Source: Margaritifera margaritifera
Lineage: Eukaryota; Mollusca; Bivalvia; Unionida; Margaritiferidae
DNA: 64,000 nucleotides
Assembly: GCA_029931535.1 (NCBI GenBank)
Contig: JAQPZY010001581.1
Coordinates: 4,510,501 to 4,574,500 of the forward strand
Reading direction: 5' to 3'
Part shown: positions 59,293 through 64,000 of the stretch, in pieces
How positions within the stretch are numbered: position 1 is the first letter of the stretch
Layout of the letters: every line of letters begins with the position of its first letter
Notes under the pieces: model-generated
What the model saw: the letters and a program-made list of their open reading frames with translations, nothing else
Databases searched by the model: none
What the model was told of the DNA's origin: nothing
Program-made: the position numbers and the translations under genes

Positions 59293-61039
59293 ATGTCAAA
59301 TGCAGAGCGCGAAAGAAAATTTAGATAAAATAAAGACCAAAATCAAGAACGCTGGCAAGCATATCTGGACACCAATAAGAAAAGCTACCTAAATGACAAA
59401 CAAGGGAGATGAAGAAGAAAAAAAAAAACGTGTAAAGGACGTGACAAACAGGGAACTACTTTCCGCAGGGAAAAATGGAAGATTCAGAAGACAAAAGACT
59501 GAGCAAGTATTAACACCACCTGTTTCACCAACTGGTATTGAACTGAATGGAAAAGAAGGTCCTTCGCGTCAAAAGATACAAAGTATGAAGAAGAAAAACA
59601 GAGAAGGTGCAAAGTGCTATAGGAGTAATATACTTCTTAAACAGCAGTTAGAGGTCCTAAAATGGAAGACTGAAAAGTATAAGAAAAGATGGTTCACAGC
59701 AATAGAAAATAAAACAGCCAATGACAAAACACCTGAACACCAACGAAAAAAACAAATACTTTTGCGCCATTTTTCAGAGAAAGCAGTAAAGAAAACGCTA
59801 GTATTCCATACTGCTTTTTTAAACCAAATCAAACATACATACAATTCTGCATTAGGAAATGGAGAAAATAAATAATTTGAAAAATGATGTCTGGAATCAT
59901 ACTACAAAAATACAAACTAAAGTCGCTGTCATTCAAACTAAGTGACGTCCAGACACGGAACATATTGAAAAATAAAACTAAACTGTCCAACAGAATGTGT
60001 AAAACTGTTACAGACTTTTTTGAAAGAGATGATATATCCAAGATAACGACAGGAAATAAAAGAACAGTCACCTACAAGAAAGTGAAAAAGCAGAGGAGGA
60101 TTTTGAATGATACTTTGAAAAACTTGCATCGGAAATTTGTATGGGTGAAGAAAAGTTGTAGGAGGATAAGACACGTGAAGAAAAATAGAGAATAGCAAGA
60201 TGGATGAAGAAATGTTGGAGGAGGATTAGACAGGTGACGAAATGATAAAACAGGTGATGCAAAGATGGAAGAGGGTAAGATGGATGAAGAAATGATTGAG
60301 GAGACAAAGACAAGAGAAGAAAAGGTGAAGGAGCGTAAGACAGGTGAAAATAAGATTGAGGAAAGCAAGACAGGTGAAGAAAAGGTGGAGGAGTGTAAAA
60401 CGGGTGAAGAAAAGATGGTGGAGGGTAAAACGGATAAAGAAGGGATGGAGGAGGGAAAAACGGGTAAAGAAAAGATGGAAGATAGTAAGACAAGTGAAAA
60501 CAAGTTGGAAGAAGTAAAGGTGGGTGAAGAAAAACTGGAGGATAGTAAGACAGGTGAAGAAAAGATGGAGAAATATAAGATGGGTAGTGAAAAAATGGAG
60601 GAGATTAAGATAGATGAAGAAAAGATGGAGGAGGGCAAAACATGTAAATTAAAGATAAGGTATAGTAAGATAGGTAATGCAAAGATGGAAGAGGGTAAGA
60701 CGGGTGAGAATATGAGGGAAAAGACAGGCTAGAAAGTGGAGGGTAAAACAGTGAGAATGTAGGTACCCGGAAAAATATACCTGAACTTGTTTTTTGTGTG
60801 GGTAAATATGTCATTGTTAAATACTGTAAAAGAGCTTATCCAGGTTTGTTATATTGAGTACATGCAGCAGGTTGGGGGAAAAAAATCAAAATTCCTTTTT
60901 TCGGCCAAGAAAAAATAAAAATAAACACTGGTACGATTATGAAGATATTTTGGCCATTATACCTCAACCTAAACGAACAGAAGGTTTATCATCACAGTAT
61001 GAAGTGGACAGTGAAATTTGGCAGTCCATAAATTTATAA
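59293..61039 (+). pseudogene. Broken gene of an uncharacterised multi-copy protein family
   Basis: The N-terminus starts at an ATG at 59293 (MSNAERERKFR, stop, NKDQNQERWQAYL). It continues after a frameshift near 59410 (EEEKKKRVKDVTNRELLSAG, KTEKYKKRWF, LLRHFSEKAVKKTLVFH) to 59875, then in another frame to 60195 (TVTDFFERDD, VKKQRRILNDTLKNLHRKF). The C-terminus is readable at about 60795-61039 (VGKYVIVKYCKRAYPG, KHWYDYEDILAIIPQP). Between them lies a 30-bp minisatellite where the central domain should be. From memory, the order of a basic MSNAER-type start, TPPVSP, FERDD and a C-terminal WYD-x-x-DIL box fits large uncharacterised proteins found in many copies in fish and invertebrate genomes. 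I know of no assigned function. Its place between inverted subterminal repeats suggests an element-encoded protein. Confidence 0.6.
60160..60730. repeat. 30-bp minisatellite, about 19 copies
   Basis: The unit is similar to aagacaggtgaagaaaagat plus ggaggagggt. On the plus strand it reads KTGEEKMEEG repeats (open 60265-60732); on the minus strand it reads SSIFSSPVLL-type frames. Both are repeat artefacts rather than genes. It sits where the middle of the surrounding pseudogene is missing. Confidence 0.92.
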
Positions 61040-61304
61040 AAATAAAATTCACAAAAACAGTTTTTACGCATAACAAATATATCATATATGGAATCCTACG
61101 AGAGTTTAGATGTTTCGGATAATCTGGATTTACACTGATTGCAGACAATATAAATGTTTTCTTATGTCATGGCTCATTTGTCATTTACAACCTACATCAT
61201 TTTATTCATTAGACATATGTATACCAATAAGAAACATTACAATAAGCACTAATTTACGGAATAGTAATCCGTATTAGTATGTTAAGTATTTCCAGTAACA
61301 ACTT

Positions 61305-61528
61305 GTCCATCCTGTAACAGTTTCAAAATATCAATGGTAATCGTATAAGAAATGTTTCCATTTCAGAATAGTAATACAAACATATCAAAATAAATATCAA
61401 GGCATTTCATAATGCTACACAATGTCTGAATTTGTATTTGCATACATTTTATGAAAACTGAATGAAGTGTCGGAAATGTCTTTCCTGTAACATAATATGT
61501 CCTGTGACAGAGTTTTCCTTCCTATAAC
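61305..61528 (-). repeat. Right subterminal repeats GTTACAGGAAAGAC, inverted
   Basis: Copies in minus orientation at 61305-61318 (gtccatcctgtaac), 61478-61491 (gtctttcctgtaac), 61499-61510 (gtcctgtgacag) and 61517-61528 (ccttcctataac). They mirror the plus-oriented set at 58690-59078 across the pseudogene. Confidence 0.68.
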
Positions 61529-62383
61529 AGTTGCTAATTTTGACCGCAGAAAGTGCAGCAGATGTATATGATATGCATATCTGCAAGTATTTTAATCCAA
61601 AATATCCATATTTGTTACAGACATAACTTTGACACGAAATCAAACGTGATAAATGATATTTAATTGTTATATTCTTACTTGAAAATCTTGGGGTTTAGGA
61701 ATTAAAATTAGTAAATGTTCATATCCTTTGAAAAGACCCTTATCTGAGAACAGTTTGATTTTCAGTACATGAAATACACTATCCGCAATTATTGCAATCT
61801 GACCTATTATGACAAATATAAAAATTTCCAAGTTTTTTTACTAAAAAAAATATTATTAAAGGAAGGACATTTTTAATTGTGAAGAATATTTGGACCGCAT
61901 AAAATGTTTAGAAAAGGGGTCAATAAGCTGTCATTTTGATAATTCCTACTTCTTCAAACATAATATAATGCATTTAACTAATAAAGATTGGATTGTGAGC
62001 ACATTGTTTTTGTATGTTTTTTTTTTTTTTTTTTTTTCATTTTTAATTGACCCAAAATACTGCGGATTTTGATATTGTCTCATATACAAGCCTACAACCT
62101 ATCCGGCCAAGCTTTCATGAAACGTTTCGACTTTATACACGTGGACAGCTCAAACGTTCAGTACCCATAATGTGGAAATAACAATACACTGTACAAACGT
62201 TTCAACTAATTTATACATAGGAATAGGAGGGTTACTTGCAATAATTGCAATAGAAGGTTTTCTATCTTGATCTGATTAAGATTTTGTTGAAGAACCAGAA
62301 TCTGAGCTGAGTATTAAATCCAGTTGAGAGATTTTATGAAATCGAGATATGATTTTATTTGAGTGACTAAAAGATCTTCAAGA

Positions 62384-62615
62384 AGGGGCCCCACGTGGTC
62401 AAGTGGTCTAAGGTGCACGTCTTTACAGATCACTCACATCTCACCTATGTCCGCGTGGGTTCGAGCGTCGGTTCGGGCAACGCGGGTATGTGAGAAAGTA
62501 GCTTCCCATGGGCCGTTGATTCTTGCCGGGGTCTTCCCGGGTTCTTCCTCCACCAGATATACTGGCTGCCACGTATAGCCTATCATGTGCTGAAAAATGG
62601 CTTTAACTCACAAAC
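62384..62615 (+). mobile_element. tRNA-derived SINE (different family), with target-site duplication
   Basis: The head ggggccccacgtggtcaagt with ggtctaaggtgcacg gives an A box. A B box follows about 70 bases later in gcgtgggttcgagcgtc, a spacing that suggests a tRNA with a long variable arm. A central region with ccggggtcttcccggg and a tail aactcacaaac follow. The flanks are aaaagatcttcaag (62369-62382) and aaaagatcttaaag (62616-62629). Copies B (46812-46835) and C (53041-53075) keep the empty site. The 71-codon frame across it is not a gene. Confidence 0.87.
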
Positions 62616-64000
62616 AAAAGATCTTAAAGTTGCCTAGCTATATTCTTACTTTTCAGCCAATCCCAATTTAAATCTCGGCGCATTGGGAAATTTTTTTTGA
62701 TAAATATGAATTCATACGACATATGTTGTGTCATGAGTGTACTATATAATACCTTTTAGTGAATGCTTAACACTGAATTTGTATTTAGAGATGTGCTAGT
62801 CAAATCTTGTTTTAAGAGTCATATCAATTAGGCTTTCCTTTGTCTCGATTAACGTGTATCCCATGAGTTGAGTTTAATGGTATATTACCCCATGAATCAC
62901 TGCTTTCAAACGAAAAAAGAGCATTCATGGACAGCAAGGGATTACAGACATAGGATTGCGTGACTGAACATTAGGACGAAAATGCAAGTAATTATTGTCT
63001 AAACTCAACGACCACCTACTCATTACGCTAGGCGCTAGGGAGTTCAGTATAAACCAAAACTAACAAGCAATTGAAATTGTTATCGGTGTAAGAAAAATAC
63101 AATACCTAGAGTATTTAAGTAAGAGAAGATACAGTGAATATTCCTTAGGGATTTTAAAAATGACCGTGAAATACAAATGTGTTTCAGTTGAGAAAACAAG
63201 AAATGGAATGCACAACTAAAAGTCATCTCCAACAACAATGATGCTTAACCTTAACGACAGTGTTGAACCCATATATCTTTCTACATCGTCGCTATTTAGT
63301 CACGAAAAGCGAGAAATTTAAGGAACTATTCATACTCCGCTGTCTATCAAGTCATTGCACAATCTAGTATTTGCAGTTATGTACACGAAACATAATTGTT
63401 GTTAGCCCACTCTATGTGTCTCCGAGTAACTTCGTATTTACTTGAACCGAACAATATACTGGCATTTAATATAAATGCATTTACCCACTTTAATTGTAAA
63501 GTTTAAAGACTATTTCAAACCAAGCCTGATTTATGACTACTTCGAATAATTTCTACCTGCATAATACCATAGGTTCAAGAAGGCCACGAAAATCTTTGCG
63601 TTAGAGTCATGTTCTTGAGTGACAGAAGGCAATGATGTCGTGTGTATGTATTTTACAAGACAAGATGCATTCAGATACAAACAATATATCAAAATTAGAC
63701 AACGGACGCAATACAGATCTCGATACTGAACCATTTAGATTGTAGGTTCTTTGAATAGTTCTAGTTTCCCATCAGTTATCAATGCAAACTAGAATTATTT
63801 ACAAGGATAAAAACGAATGGAACAACCACAAATCTAACTAAACTACAATTGACTGAGATGCAGGTTATTTCAATGTTTAATATCGAAATATGGAACTGTT
63901 AGATGTTCAACGCATGCATGATACAAATGTAAAGTATTTTTTTTTTGTATAATCGTTTTTTAAGATGCATTGAGGAAAAACAAAAAACAATTCACTTTGC

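Larger units (their letters stand above)
57273..62081. mobile_element. Unclassified DNA transposon, 4.8 kb, with TIRs and TSD
   Basis: The left end reads gagtcaatatcaaaat (57273-57288). The right end (62066-62081) is its inverted repeat with one mismatch, gagacaatatcaaaat on the minus strand. Both are flanked by atatac (57267-57272 and 62082-62087), a 6-bp target duplication. Removing the element and one atatac restores the alignment with copies B (46745-46770) and C (52768-52800), which have no insertion there. Inside are subterminal repeats near both ends, an inner inverted repeat (57750-57779 with 58381-58410) and one broken gene on the plus strand. The TIR sequence and a 6-bp duplication do not let me name a superfamily. 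Confidence 0.82.
56071..64000. repeat. Copy D of the tandem-duplicated TRAF flank, interrupted
   Basis: Homologous to copies B and C from 56071 to 57272 and again from 62088 to the window end. The gap is filled by the element at 57273-62081, and a SINE sits at 62384-62615. Anchors are ggaccaaccatttattggat (56187), aacccttttgatgtc (57180), cctacaaccta (62091) and tagagtcatgttcttgag (63604). The copy continues past the window edge. No gene of its own is visible. Confidence 0.8.

Noticed and set aside
60265..60732. A Lys/Glu-rich 155-residue protein
   Set aside because: It is read entirely from the 30-bp minisatellite. A repeat length divisible by three keeps the frame open without selection.
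59617..60814. Ser/Pro/Phe-rich minus-strand frames of up to 188 codons
   Set aside because: They are the complement of the 30-bp minisatellite and of the pseudogene on the plus strand.
62363..62578. A 71-codon frame near 62.4 kb
   Set aside because: It lies wholly inside the SINE at 62384-62615 and its flank.

Overview
This window is nuclear DNA of an animal, most likely a marine invertebrate. The evidence is two TRAF-family genes with a spliced non-coding first exon, animal-type LINEs, tRNA-derived SINEs, a Polinton fragment, and many long TA, GT, CT and ATGT microsatellites in A+T-rich DNA. The sequence alone does not settle the phylum. There are no rRNA genes, no convincing tRNA genes, no CRISPR arrays and no bacterial-style operons.

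Layout. 1-1.2 kb holds decayed coding fragments of unknown origin. 1.6-6.9 kb is a degenerate L1/Tx1-clade LINE on the minus strand whose reverse-transcriptase core has been deleted. 7.0-8.2 kb is a frameshifted Polinton (Maverick) packaging ATPase with an unrecognised reading frame upstream. 8.2-14.2 kb is repeat-rich: a 25-bp minisatellite, a hAT-like MITE, a SINE with target-site duplications, an AC-rich minisatellite and microsatellites. 14.2-15.85 kb is a second broken LINE. 15.9-21.2 kb has no gene.

From 21.2 kb the main theme is a TRAF-like locus that was duplicated. Gene A (promoter about 21.23 kb, CDS 23250-24416) and gene B (promoter about 43.92 kb, CDS 44548-45726) share core promoter layout, non-coding exon 1, one intron just before the ATG, an uninterrupted CDS and 3' flanking DNA. 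Two more copies survive only as the last 37-38 codons plus downstream DNA, at 51043 and 55954. The four downstream flanks (24.4-28.5, 45.7-50.4, 51.2-55.4 and 56.1-64.0 kb) can be lined up, so this is a tandem segmental duplication. Between A and B lie tandem repeats, two fold-back elements, a LINE 3' end between two ATGT arrays, and a smaller duplicated block (33.2 and 40.1 kb).

The most interesting object is in the fourth copy: a 4.8-kb insertion (57273-62081) with 16-bp terminal inverted repeats, a 6-bp target-site duplication, subterminal repeats pointing inward from both sides, and one broken gene of a protein family that I know only as uncharacterised. Copies B and C retain the unoccupied site. 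It looks like a DNA transposon that I cannot assign to a superfamily. A SINE at 62384-62615 is also unique to that copy.
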